A stretch of 33,736 nucleotides of DNA from Treponema sp. (GTDB lineage: Bacteria > Spirochaetota > Spirochaetia > Treponematales > Treponemataceae). The notes under the pieces were generated by a model. The model did not search any database and was not told the origin of the DNA. It was given only the letters and a program-made list of their open reading frames with translations. Each line of letters opens with the position of its first letter. Within the stretch, counting starts at the first letter, position 1. Shown here one piece after another: positions 14,697-22,979 of this stretch. Location of the stretch: contig JAKSTP010000027.1 of the NCBI GenBank assembly GCA_024402505.1, forward strand, positions 1-33,736, in the 5' to 3' direction. Both the position numbers and the translations under genes were made by a program.

Positions 14697-15638
14697 GTGA
14701 AAAGATTAACGGTCCTAGATGGATATGCAATGAATCCTGGAGATTTATCTTGGGATAGATTAAAAGAATACTTTGAAATTGAAGTTTATGACCGTACGCC
14801 TGCCGATAAAGTGATTGAACGCATAGGTGATTCTGACGCCATATTAGTTAATAAAGTTTCTATTACCGATGATATTATGGCAGCTTGTCCAAATCTTAAA
14901 TATATCGGTGTAAATGCTACTGGATATAATGTAATTGATACTGAAGCAGCTCACAGAAGATCAATTATTGTAACAAATGTTCCAGCATATTCTACGGATG
15001 CTGTAGCCCAGCATGTATTCGCATTTATTACAAATTACACTAACAGAGTATATGAACACAGTGTTTCAGTAAAAAACAAGGACTGGGTAAAATGTCCGGA
15101 TTTCTGTTACTGGAATTCTCCACTTATGGAATTAAGTGGAAAAACTTTAGGGATTTTTGGGTATGGTTCCATCGGTAAAAAGGCCGCTGAAATAGGAAAA
15201 GCTTTTGGAATGAAAGTAATTGCCTGTTCAAGAAGTCCTAAAGATGGTGTTGAAAACGTAACTTTTGATCAGCTTCTGGAACAGAGTGATTTTATTACCC
15301 TTCACTCACCTCTTACACCAGAAACAAAGGATCTTATCAATAAAGAAACCCTTTCAAAAATGAAAAAAACAGCGGTTCTTATTAATACAGCTCGAGGGGG
15401 GCTTGTTGTAGAACAGGAACTTGCGGTTGCTCTTAATAATGATGTAATTGCAGCATATTGTGCAGATGTAGTTACAACTGAACCAATGACAAATGATAAT
15501 CCTTTGTTAAATGCAAAAAATTGTTACATCACGCCTCATCTGGCCTGGGCTCCATTTGAAACCCGTCAGCGTCTAATGAATGTTGTTATTGAAAATATTA
15601 AAGCCTGGCTTAACGGAAAGCCACAGAATGTAGTCTGA
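14697..15638 (+). CDS. D-2-hydroxyacid dehydrogenase (glycerate dehydrogenase-like)
   Basis: The 313-residue NAD-dependent enzyme belongs to the D-isomer 2-hydroxyacid dehydrogenase family. It has the Rossmann motif GIFGYGSIG (GxGxxG at 155-160) and the catalytic triad R233 (INTARGG), E262 (TTEPM) and H281 (TPHLAW). It is closest in style to hydroxypyruvate/glycerate dehydrogenases, with VNATGYNVIDTEAA and VPAYSTDAVAQHVFAF in the substrate region, but the exact 2-keto acid is not evident. The start codon is GTG at 14697, with AGGTGG six bases before it; the N-terminal MKRLTVLDGYAMNPGDLSW fits the family. The ankyrin lipoprotein gene follows after 11 bases. Confidence 0.9.
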   Translation: MKRLTVLDGYAMNPGDLSWDRLKEYFEIEVYDRTPADKVIERIGDSDAILVNKVSITDDIMAACPNLKYIGVNATGYNVIDTEAAHRRSIIVTNVPAYSTDAVAQHVFAFITNYTNRVYEHSVSVKNKDWVKCPDFCYWNSPLMELSGKTLGIFGYGSIGKKAAEIGKAFGMKVIACSRSPKDGVENVTFDQLLEQSDFITLHSPLTPETKDLINKETLSKMKKTAVLINTARGGLVVEQELAVALNNDVIAAYCADVVTTEPMTNDNPLLNAKNCYITPHLAWAPFETRQRLMNVVIENIKAWLNGKPQNVV

Positions 15639-15649
15639 CAAAGTCTTTT

Positions 15650-16654
15650 ATGAAAAAAATTTTACCTGTTATATTTGCACTTGCCTTTGTAATCACTTCT
15701 TTCTCCTGTAAATCTGCAAAACCTGTTGAAGCAGAAGAAGATTATTTTGATGAAACTGAAACTGAACTTTCCGATACAGAAGAAATTCTTGAATCAGAAA
15801 CAGACTCGCCTTATATTTACACAGATGACAATCTTTCTGATCTTGTTTTTACACCTTTACAGCCGGTAGATACACAGGATTATTCAAAAGAAAAGAACTC
15901 AGAAGATATAAATAAAAATTCATCTTCAAATAAAGATTACAAATCCTACGAAAAAACTTATCTTCATGATTTTGCAAAAACAGATTCTTACGAACTTCCG
16001 GCAGAAAAAAAAGATATAATTGATCCGGAACTGCTTGCAGATATGACATACCGGGATTCAAATGGTGCAACATCTTTAATGAATGCAGTAAAAGCCGGAA
16101 ATGACTGGAAAATCAAGGCTCTCCTTAATGCCGGTGCAGATGTAAACGCTCAGGATAAAGACGGCTGGACAGCACTTATGTATGCAGTCCGCTATCAGAG
16201 CAACCTTCAGGTAATTGATCTCCTCTTGGAAAAAGAAGCCGATGTCCGGGCAGTAAACATTTTTGGAACAACTGCCTTATATATTGCAAGCTGCTACAAC
16301 GAAAACCCTGAAATAATTGAAAATATTCTTGAATATTATGCTCCTGCAGAAAAAGAAGTTCAAAAAGCCTTCATTCTTCTTCTTACAACGCAGCAGTCAT
16401 CAGAATACACACTTCTTTCAAAGGTTCGAAAATTTATTAGAGCCGGCGTACCTTTAAATGCCTATTATGATGGAAAAACTCCTTTAATGTATGCCGCCCG
16501 GTACACTTCATCAACTAAACTTTTGAAACTTATGCTGGACGAAGGTGCAAAACCAAAAGCTCGTTCCACAGAAGGAAAAACCGTTTTTGAATACGCCTCA
16601 GAAAACAAAAATCTTCCTCATGACGACATTTACTGGTCGTTGAACAAGAGATAA
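15650..16654 (+). CDS. Ankyrin-repeat lipoprotein
   Basis: The 334-residue protein begins with a lipoprotein-type leader, MKKILPVIFALAFVITSFSC, with Cys20 as the probable lipidated residue. About 100 residues of acidic, Ser/Thr/Asn-rich linker follow. From about residue 135 there are ankyrin repeats: GATSLMNAVKAGNDWKIKALLNAGADVNAQ, DGWTALMYAVRYQSNLQVIDLLLEKEADVRAV, then GTTALYIAS, a longer irregular repeat, and DGKTPLMYAARYTSSTKLLKLMLDEGA. The last repeat is partial. It is probably anchored to the membrane by lipid and displays a protein-binding solenoid on the periplasmic or outer face. It sits between the dehydrogenase and rsmD genes with gaps of 11 and 1 bases. Its partner is unknown. Confidence 0.87.
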   Translation: MKKILPVIFALAFVITSFSCKSAKPVEAEEDYFDETETELSDTEEILESETDSPYIYTDDNLSDLVFTPLQPVDTQDYSKEKNSEDINKNSSSNKDYKSYEKTYLHDFAKTDSYELPAEKKDIIDPELLADMTYRDSNGATSLMNAVKAGNDWKIKALLNAGADVNAQDKDGWTALMYAVRYQSNLQVIDLLLEKEADVRAVNIFGTTALYIASCYNENPEIIENILEYYAPAEKEVQKAFILLLTTQQSSEYTLLSKVRKFIRAGVPLNAYYDGKTPLMYAARYTSSTKLLKLMLDEGAKPKARSTEGKTVFEYASENKNLPHDDIYWSLNKR

Positions 16655-16655
16655 T

Positions 16656-17201
16656 ATGCGCATTACTGGTGGAAAACTCAAAGGTAGAATCATAAAATGT
16701 CCAGACGGTGTAATCAGACCTGCCATGGATAGAATGCGAGAATCCGTTTTTTCTATTTTAGGTGATCTTGACGGAAAATCATGGCTGGATCTTTTTTCCG
16801 GCAGTGGAACAATTGCCATTGAAGCAGTTTCTCGCGGTGCATCTCATGTAGAACTTTGTGAAAAAGATAAAATCAAGGTAAATACAGTATTAGACAACGT
16901 AAAGGTAACAGAACAGGAATGCGGTGTTAAAATAAAATGCCATTTTATGCCTGTAGAATACTTTATTAAGCGCTGTAAAACCCAGTTTGATTATATCTTC
17001 TTTGATCCTCCATTCCCATACCGATTTCACGAACAGCTAATTCTTCAGGCTGATGAAAACAATATTCTTAAAGAAACTGGCACAATCCTGGTTCACCGTC
17101 CGGAAGAACATTTTATGCCAGACACAATTGGAAGGCTTACAAGAACCGATCAGCGTGTTTATGGTCGCTCAATTGTAGATTTCTACACCTACAAAACCTA
17201 A
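16656..17201 (+). CDS. rsmD: 16S rRNA guanine-966 N2-methyltransferase
   Basis: RsmD methylates G966 of 16S rRNA in assembled 30S particles using S-adenosylmethionine. The 181-residue protein begins MRITGGKLKGRIIKCPDG and RPAMDRMRESVFSILG, both family hallmarks. It has LDLFSGSGTIAIEAVSRGA (SAM site, motif I), VELCEKD (motif II) and the catalytic YIFFDPPFPYR (motif IV). Length is normal. It starts one base after the ankyrin gene's stop. It is followed by 80 bases of AT-rich DNA with a new promoter. Confidence 0.95.
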   Translation: MRITGGKLKGRIIKCPDGVIRPAMDRMRESVFSILGDLDGKSWLDLFSGSGTIAIEAVSRGASHVELCEKDKIKVNTVLDNVKVTEQECGVKIKCHFMPVEYFIKRCKTQFDYIFFDPPFPYRFHEQLILQADENNILKETGTILVHRPEEHFMPDTIGRLTRTDQRVYGRSIVDFYTYKT

Positions 17202-17229
17202 AAAATTAGAGATTTTTAATATTTTTACA

Positions 17230-17258
17230 TTGATTTTTACAGATTCTCGGTGCATAAT
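17230..17258 (+). promoter_or_regulatory. Promoter of the 120-residue protein/TPR/rlmN group
   Basis: TTGATT (17230-17235) and CATAAT (17253-17258) are 17 bases apart. TATACT at 17264-17269 is an alternative -10. Immediately downstream is a 14-bp perfect palindrome. The leader to the ATG at 17282 is only about 6-17 bases, and no ribosome binding site is visible. Confidence 0.45.
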
Positions 17259-17272
17259 TATAGTATACTATA
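17259..17272. promoter_or_regulatory. 14-bp perfect palindrome at the promoter
   Basis: TATAGTATACTATA reads identically on both strands. It covers the predicted start site and ends 9 bases before the start codon. It could be the binding site of a dimeric repressor, though AT-only palindromes also arise by chance. Confidence 0.45.
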
Positions 17273-17281
17273 GTTAAAGTT

Positions 17282-17644
17282 ATGCGAGATAAAAAAGCTG
17301 ATCTAAAAGAAATGATTCTCGAAAAAGATGGAACTGAAGGATTTATCAAAGTTACTGATAATCCAGTAGGTGGTCTTACATCTGAACAGAAAGCTATATT
17401 GAACAGGCGTGCAAATGTTATGTTCAACAATGGAAATATTGAAGATGCCCGTAGAATTTATATTACAACCGGCTATTCAGACGGACTTACACGTGTTGGC
17501 GACAAATACATGGATAAAAACGAAAGTCTTAAAGCCTTAAAAGTGTATTATCTTGCCCATAATCAGCGTAAAGCAGAACCAATTTATAACGACATAGCAA
17601 AAGTTATATCTTCTCTGGTTAAAGAGGACCAGGAAAATATTTAA
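17282..17644 (+). CDS. Conserved-looking helical protein of unknown function
   Basis: The 120-residue soluble protein has no signal peptide or cysteine motif. Its core (EQKAILNRRANVMFNNGNIEDARRIYITTGYSDGLTRVGDKYMDKNESLKALKVYYLAHNQRKAEPIYNDI is the span from about residue 40 to 109) has the regular alternation of small and large residues of paired helices, like one or two degenerate TPR hairpins. The next gene encodes a true TPR protein after 27 bases, so the two may work together. I do not recognise a named family. No ribosome binding site precedes the ATG. Confidence 0.72.
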   Translation: MRDKKADLKEMILEKDGTEGFIKVTDNPVGGLTSEQKAILNRRANVMFNNGNIEDARRIYITTGYSDGLTRVGDKYMDKNESLKALKVYYLAHNQRKAEPIYNDIAKVISSLVKEDQENI

Positions 17645-17671
17645 AAATAATTTCAAAATACAGAGGCATTT

Positions 17672-18880
17672 ATGTTCAACCGCAAAAGAAAAGACGAACA
17701 AAATGATGAAATGGAACTTCAGGTAACTCAGCCTGATGTTTTCGAATTTCCGGCAGACATGGAAAAACCAGACACCGGTAATGATGAGCTTAATGAAAAA
17801 ATCTCTGAACTGTCAAAAATGGGTTATCAGTACCTTAAAGAAGGTGAGACAGATAAAGCAAAAGGTCAGTTTACAGAAATTCTTCAGCTTGAAGAAAACA
17901 ACAACTATGCTCTTGTAGGACTTGGAGATGCAGAAAGAAAGTCCGGCAATTTTGATGCAGCTGTAGGATATTACGAAAACTGTCTGAATTATCATCCTAG
18001 CAATAATTACGCTCTTTTTGGTCTTGCAGACTGCTACAAGGCCATGAACAAATATACAAAGGCCATTGAAATCTGGGAAAAATACCTTCGTCAGGACGAC
18101 AGAAACATTACAGTACTTACCCGGGTAGCTGATGCCTACCGAAAGATTCACATTTTCAAACGTTCAAAAGATATTTATCTTCGTGTTCTCGAAATGGAAG
18201 ATACAAACCCTTATGCACTTATTGGGCTTGGTCATCTTCACTACGATTATAAAGAATACAAAGATGCCCTCCACTACTGGACCAAAATGTATGATCTGGA
18301 TAAAGATTCCTGTGATATCCGTGTTCTTACTTCAATTGGAAACTGTCACCGAAAATTAAAGACTTACAATGACGGTGTTTACTATTTTGAAAAAGCCCTT
18401 GAAAGAGATCCTCACAACTTCTATGCTCTCTTTGGTATGGCAGACTGTTACCGTGGAATGAACCAGCAGTTCCGTTCAATTGAGTACTGGAATAAAATCC
18501 TTGAAATGGATCCAAACAATAAAGTTATTCTTACCCGTATTGGTGATGCCTACCGCAACACAGGTGATTACCAGCAGGCCGAAAAATGCTATACTGAAGC
18601 ACTGAACATTGATTTTGATGTTTACGCTGCCTTAGGTCTGGCTCTGATCCGCAAAGGTGAAGGCCGATATGAAGAAGCAGCTGAACGTCTTCAGGATCTT
18701 ATCAGAAATGACCGAAAGAATTACCGCCTGTATATCGACCTTGCAGACTGTTACTGCAGAATCGGTAAAAAAGAGGAAGCTGTAAAACTTCTGGAAGGTT
18801 ATCTTACCTTCGGGCTTAAAAGTCCTGCCATTCTGGATGCGTTGAATAAGATCAAGTTCGACAGACCACTTTATAGCTGA
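17672..18880 (+). CDS. TPR-repeat protein
   Basis: The 402-residue cytoplasmic protein starts with about 35 polar residues and is then built almost wholly of tetratricopeptide repeats of 34 residues. Examples are GYQYLKEGETDKAKGQFTEI, ALVGLGDAERKSGNFDAAVGYYENCL, ALFGLADCYKAMNKYTKAIEIWEKYL, ALIGLGHLHYDYKEYKDALHYWTKMY and ALFGMADCYRGMNQQFRSIEYWNKIL. I count roughly nine. The alternation of LGDA/LADCY with YW in the second helix suggests a repeating double unit. It has no enzymatic domain, so it is a protein-interaction scaffold. It is followed by rlmN after 5 bases and preceded by the small helical protein. Confidence 0.92.
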   Translation: MFNRKRKDEQNDEMELQVTQPDVFEFPADMEKPDTGNDELNEKISELSKMGYQYLKEGETDKAKGQFTEILQLEENNNYALVGLGDAERKSGNFDAAVGYYENCLNYHPSNNYALFGLADCYKAMNKYTKAIEIWEKYLRQDDRNITVLTRVADAYRKIHIFKRSKDIYLRVLEMEDTNPYALIGLGHLHYDYKEYKDALHYWTKMYDLDKDSCDIRVLTSIGNCHRKLKTYNDGVYYFEKALERDPHNFYALFGMADCYRGMNQQFRSIEYWNKILEMDPNNKVILTRIGDAYRNTGDYQQAEKCYTEALNIDFDVYAALGLALIRKGEGRYEEAAERLQDLIRNDRKNYRLYIDLADCYCRIGKKEEAVKLLEGYLTFGLKSPAILDALNKIKFDRPLYS

Positions 18881-18885
18881 TAAAA

Positions 18886-19902
18886 ATGGATAAAATTGCT
18901 TTAACATCTCTTTTCCCTGAAGAAATTACCGCGGAGCTTGGATTAAAAGAAAAGTTTCGTGGTAAGCAGATTTTTAAATGGATTGCTTCAGGTGTAACTT
19001 CCTTTGATGAAATGACAAACCTTAGCCTTACTTTTCGGGAAGAACTTAAAGATAAGGCAGTCATTTACTCTTCAACAGTATCAAACGTACTAAAAGATCC
19101 GGATGGTACAATCAAACTTCAGATTACCCTTAGCGATGGAAACGCAGTAGAAACAGTTCTTTTAACCGATAAAGAAGGTCGAAAAACGGCTTGTGTATCC
19201 TGTCAGGCTGGTTGTGCCATGAAATGTGCTTTCTGTATGACAGGAACTCTTGGACTTTCAAGAAATCTTACAGCTGGAGAAATTGTTGAAGAATTCCTTG
19301 AACTGGAGAAGGAAGCTGGAAAGCTGGATAACATTGTTTTTATGGGTATGGGAGAACCTCTCCAGAACCTTGATGCCATTAGAAAAGCCATTGCGGTACT
19401 AACCCATAAAGACGGACGTAATCTTTCAGGAAGACGTATTACCCTTTCAACCTGCGGACTTATTAAAGGCATCTATGATCTTGCAGATAATGGACCTGAC
19501 ATCCGCCTTGCTGTTTCCCTTACCACAGCAGATGAAGCCCTTCGTGAAGAACTTATGCCTGTAACAAAGGGAAATCCTCTTCCAGAACTAAAAAAGGCCA
19601 TAGATTATTTTGCACGAAAAAGCGGAAAACGTGTTACTCTTGAAGCAGCACTTCTTTCAGGCGTAAACACTACCGACCAGAGTGCAAAAAACCTCATTGA
19701 TTTTACCCGAGGAATCGACGTTCATGTAAATCTAATTCCATGGAATCCTGTTCCAACACTACCATTTACAGAACCTTCTAATGCAGAAGTGAACCACTTT
19801 GTTAATATGCTGGAAAACAACGGAGTAAATGTTACGCTTCGTACAAAGCGCGGAAGAAAAATTGGCGGTGCCTGCGGTCAGCTTGGCAAAACAACAAACT
19901 AA
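18886..19902 (+). CDS. rlmN: 23S rRNA (adenine-2503)-C2 methyltransferase
   Basis: RlmN is a radical-SAM enzyme that methylates A2503 of 23S rRNA and A37 of some tRNAs. The 338-residue protein has the radical-SAM cluster motif C110-xxx-C114-xx-C117 (CAMKCAFC), the GMGEPLQNLDA substrate motif, and the catalytic C-terminal Cys330 in GGACGQL that becomes methylated. It has the N-terminal helical domain with LGLKEKFRGKQIFKWIASG. It lacks the cluster changes of Cfr, so it is a housekeeping enzyme. It starts 5 bases after the TPR gene's stop, and its end is 14 bases from the end of truA on the other strand; no terminator is visible between them. Confidence 0.95.
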   Translation: MDKIALTSLFPEEITAELGLKEKFRGKQIFKWIASGVTSFDEMTNLSLTFREELKDKAVIYSSTVSNVLKDPDGTIKLQITLSDGNAVETVLLTDKEGRKTACVSCQAGCAMKCAFCMTGTLGLSRNLTAGEIVEEFLELEKEAGKLDNIVFMGMGEPLQNLDAIRKAIAVLTHKDGRNLSGRRITLSTCGLIKGIYDLADNGPDIRLAVSLTTADEALREELMPVTKGNPLPELKKAIDYFARKSGKRVTLEAALLSGVNTTDQSAKNLIDFTRGIDVHVNLIPWNPVPTLPFTEPSNAEVNHFVNMLENNGVNVTLRTKRGRKIGGACGQLGKTTN

Positions 19903-19916
19903 AAAAAGCAGAAGAA

Positions 19917-20708
19917 TTAAACGTGACGTCTTATGCCGTCAAAATTAATTTTATAAAGAAAGAGACCGGTACTTGGAGCCGTAACACCAGCCTGAGTCCG
20001 GTCTTTTGCATCAAGAATCTTTTTCATTGCATCAAGCTGAGCATTGTTTTTATCAAGATTGATGAGAGTTCCGGTAATTGTGCGAACCATTTTCCATAAA
20101 AAAGCATTCGCCTCAATTTCAAAAACCAGCAGTTCCCGGCCGAACATATCTTTTTCCATAAAAAAATGTGCATTATCAATATAGCGGCAGGTGGAAACAC
20201 TTTGATCACCACTTGCAGCAAAACTTTCGCAATCAAGTTCACCCCGAAGGCAAGAGGACAGTGCATTTAAGCGCATAAGATCAGGTGTATAATTCTTTAC
20301 GTGCCAGACATAACGGCTCTGATTTGCACTGCAGCTTTCACCAAAAGAAATGAAGTATCGGTAGCTTCTGGAAGTAGCATTAAAACGGGCATTAAAATCT
20401 TCCGAAACTTCTTTAGCCTCCATAATGCGGATATCTTCAGGAAGAAAAGCATTTAAAGCACGCTGATAGTTTTGTGCAGGCATAGAATCAATTGGTGAAA
20501 AAAAGTTTGCAGCCTGTCCAAGAGCATGCACACCGCTGTCGGTGCGACCAGAACCATAGAGAATAGTTTTCTGTTTGTGGATCTTTTCAAGGGCGCTTTC
20601 TATTTCCCCTTGAACTGTACGAGTCACTTCACCGTTTTCGTGATCCTGACGCTGCCAGCCGCAGAAATCGGTGCCATCGTATGAAATGGTAAGAAGAATA
20701 TTTCGCAT
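19917..20708 (-). CDS. truA: tRNA pseudouridine synthase A
   Basis: TruA makes pseudouridine at positions 38-40 of tRNAs. The 263-residue protein has the opening strand LLTISYDGTDFCGWQRQ, the catalytic GSGRTDSGVHALGQ (Asp57), DFNARFNATSRSYRY and NAFLWKMVRTITGTLI. Length is normal. It overlaps the DUF2225 gene by one base (TAATG), so translation is probably coupled. It is the last gene of a minus-strand series from thrA. Confidence 0.95.
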   Translation of the reverse strand: MRNILLTISYDGTDFCGWQRQDHENGEVTRTVQGEIESALEKIHKQKTILYGSGRTDSGVHALGQAANFFSPIDSMPAQNYQRALNAFLPEDIRIMEAKEVSEDFNARFNATSRSYRYFISFGESCSANQSRYVWHVKNYTPDLMRLNALSSCLRGELDCESFAASGDQSVSTCRYIDNAHFFMEKDMFGRELLVFEIEANAFLWKMVRTITGTLINLDKNNAQLDAMKKILDAKDRTQAGVTAPSTGLFLYKINFDGIRRHV

Positions 20709-21568
20709 TACAAATCTTCGTCTTTTACTTCTTTTGTAAGAAGATCATAAAGATCTCGTGCATGTTCAAGAAGAGGACCTGGTTTATTTTTTGACGACTT
20801 ACCAAGACCGAAAATACGTGCAATAGCAGTTTTAGATTCACTAAGCTTTTTAAGTCGAAGCTGAACGTCGTCGGTCTGACCGTATTTGTATTCAAGAAGA
20901 CCACAAAGATAAATAACTCCGTCCCAACCGTAGTTTTTATCCATATCCGGCCCCATGTTTCCCAGTGAAGATGATTTTTCTTTGCGCTGGGTTTCGTTTA
21001 CAACAGCCTGCTGGTAAAAATAAAGTGCTTTTCTATAGAATACCTGAGCAATATAATCGTAATTATGATCTGCACAGCGCTGATTAAGTTCATCACAGAG
21101 CCAAGCAAGTCGAAGTGAAAGAATGCCCTGCTTAAGAGTTGGAATCATATCTGCTCCAACATCATTGTATGTAAGAAGTGCAAGATAGTACATGGCAGCA
21201 CCATCAAAAAGACTTCTTTCGTGTTTCAGATTAAAATAAGGGAAAATTTCGTTTACAGCACACTGACGTTTTTCCATGTGATCATAAATCTTATCAGCAA
21301 TAGCTTTATCTTTAAGCTCTTTGAAATCGTTCCAGAAGAATGCACAGAAACAGTTAGGACATGCACCAATTTCGTAAATAAGAGGATAGACACGGCCAAA
21401 TTTTTTTGAAGGTTCGTAATTTCTGTGAAGTTCCTGAGTAAGAGAACCGGCAATCATACGACCGTTACCACTAAGCATAACTTCCCGCTGAAAAGCCTTG
21501 TTACATACAGGACAAGTCATTTTATCTTTTGACCAGTACGAAATGGAAGGTTTTGATTTATCTGCCAT
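20708..21568 (-). CDS. DUF2225 family protein with zinc-like Cys motifs
   Basis: The 286-residue soluble protein has C19-PV-C22 and, about 50 residues later, a second pair in ACPNCFCAFFW, which together look like a zinc ribbon. The rest is helical and TPR-like (YYLALLTYNDVGADMIPTLKQGILSLRLAWLCDELN). This combination matches DUF2225, found in spirochaetes and Firmicutes, with no established function. It ends KEVKDEDL and overlaps truA. Its ribosome binding site GGAGGATA is strong. It lies 29 bases after acpS. Confidence 0.8.
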   Translation of the reverse strand: MADKSKPSISYWSKDKMTCPVCNKAFQREVMLSGNGRMIAGSLTQELHRNYEPSKKFGRVYPLIYEIGACPNCFCAFFWNDFKELKDKAIADKIYDHMEKRQCAVNEIFPYFNLKHERSLFDGAAMYYLALLTYNDVGADMIPTLKQGILSLRLAWLCDELNQRCADHNYDYIAQVFYRKALYFYQQAVVNETQRKEKSSSLGNMGPDMDKNYGWDGVIYLCGLLEYKYGQTDDVQLRLKKLSESKTAIARIFGLGKSSKNKPGPLLEHARDLYDLLTKEVKDEDL

Positions 21569-21597
21569 ATTATCCTCCGGAATTTCCTTATTTTATT

Positions 21598-21975
21598 TTA
21601 ATCCAGTTTTTCTATAATAACAAATGCCGTAGCGTATTCTTTTTCGTGGCTCAGTGATACATGAACGCAGCACTTCCCTACACGCTTTTCAAGAATTTCT
21701 CTAGCTGTATTTTCAAATACAAAAAATGGCTTTCCTTCACTATCTTTCTGGATATACAGATCTTTTAATTCAAAACCAAATATGCCGGTTCCTAATGCCT
21801 TTGAAAAAGCTTCTTTTGCGGCAAATCTTACAGCCAGATGTTCACGCTGGGCTTTAATGGTTCCTGATGCAGGCAGTTCTTTTTCATTGAAATAACGTTT
21901 TGAGAGTTTTTCATCTAAAACCCATTTTTCAAAGCGCCTAACTTCTGTAATGTCTGTGCCAATTCCGTATATCAT
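21598..21975 (-). CDS. acpS: Holo-(acyl carrier protein) synthase
   Basis: AcpS transfers 4'-phosphopantetheine from CoA to acyl carrier protein. The 125-residue protein shows the family's metal ligands D8 (MIYGIGTDITEV) and E55 (FAAKEAFSKALGTG), and HVSLSHEKEYATAFVIIE in the C-terminal half. Length is normal. Its start overlaps the end of cdaR by four bases (ATGA arrangement). Confidence 0.95.
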   Translation of the reverse strand: MIYGIGTDITEVRRFEKWVLDEKLSKRYFNEKELPASGTIKAQREHLAVRFAAKEAFSKALGTGIFGFELKDLYIQKDSEGKPFFVFENTAREILEKRVGKCCVHVSLSHEKEYATAFVIIEKLD

Positions 21976-22979
21976 GAGAATGAAAAATCCATAGGCAGCA
22001 TAGATGAACTCTGTTCACTGCGATCTTCAATTTCAACAGCTTCAGGACGTTCAACAACACTGATAATAATAATATCGGCACTTTTTTCCACTACTTCAAT
22101 ACCACGTGGAACATTGAAATTAACAGGCACTTCAATATCACCAGCTTCTGTTATAAAAGAAAGATTAAGATTGATGTATTCAGGTTTAAAACTTTCCAGC
22201 GTAAGAAGAGGACCAGAAATCCGGGCAAAGAACAGCGGAATCTCGCTGACAATTTCAAAGCGATCATTAAGATACATTGGAATAAGTTTTACAGCTTCAA
22301 TATTTTTTTCGGAGATTACAGGTTCAAATTCAGCAGTCACAGAGTAATCAGAAACATTTTCAAGGCTAATAACCTTGTTTGTATTCTGGATGCTCACTCG
22401 CTTAGAAAAGGTCTTTGTAGCATCAGAAAGATCTACTGTTGAAGTCTTAAATGAATCAAGAGTATTTACAATGGAAGCTGGTCCTGTAACATTTACAAAT
22501 GGAGGATTCACGCTTATGTTGCTAAGCATGTAACCATGGGCCGTTTCTCCAAAGCTCTGCACTTCAACTGAAACTGGTTTTGTAATACGCTTGTCTACCG
22601 TAACATCAATTACCTCAGGTGACATTTTTACTTCAAGAGGATCTAGGGCTGAAATACTGTCCGAAACTACCAGAACAACTGGAACTCGGAAATTCCCGCT
22701 TTCTGTAAGGTAATTCAAATTGATACTTGCAGTAAAATCTGAATTTTTTATAGATGAAATATTATTTTTATCGGCACGAACAGTGAGTTTCACGGAAGAT
22801 GGAATATTGGAAACAAGCATTACTTCGCCCTGGTCATAAACTTTCAGAGGAATAACAATGGTCTTTCGGTCAACCTGAGACATGTGGTAGAAAAGATAGA
22901 GGAAAAGCGCAAAAACGAAGCACACAAGCTTTTGAGGCCAGTTGTGTGTGAATCTATCAATTAACTGGTTTACTTTCAT
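21972..22979 (-). CDS. cdaR: YbbR-domain regulator of diadenylate cyclase
   Basis: CdaR (YbbR) modulates the membrane-bound c-di-AMP synthase CdaA from the outer face of the membrane. The 335-residue protein begins with a cytoplasmic stub and one transmembrane helix (KLVCFVFALFLYLFY). It continues with beta-rich YbbR-type repeats: VPLKVYDQGEVMLVSNIPSSVKLTVRA, then a block containing PEVIDVTVDKRITKPVSVEV and VNPPFVNVTGPASIVNTLDSFKTSTVDLS. The tail, after VVERPEAVEIED, is Ser-rich and has no second membrane segment. It overlaps cdaA by 23 bases, the usual arrangement of this pair. Confidence 0.9.
   Translation of the reverse strand: MKVNQLIDRFTHNWPQKLVCFVFALFLYLFYHMSQVDRKTIVIPLKVYDQGEVMLVSNIPSSVKLTVRADKNNISSIKNSDFTASINLNYLTESGNFRVPVVLVVSDSISALDPLEVKMSPEVIDVTVDKRITKPVSVEVQSFGETAHGYMLSNISVNPPFVNVTGPASIVNTLDSFKTSTVDLSDATKTFSKRVSIQNTNKVISLENVSDYSVTAEFEPVISEKNIEAVKLIPMYLNDRFEIVSEIPLFFARISGPLLTLESFKPEYINLNLSFITEAGDIEVPVNFNVPRGIEVVEKSADIIIISVVERPEAVEIEDRSEQSSSMLPMDFSFS

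Noticed and set aside
18886..19902. Cfr-type antibiotic resistance methyltransferase
   Set aside because: The radical-SAM cluster, GMGEPLQN motif and C-terminal Cys context match housekeeping RlmN.
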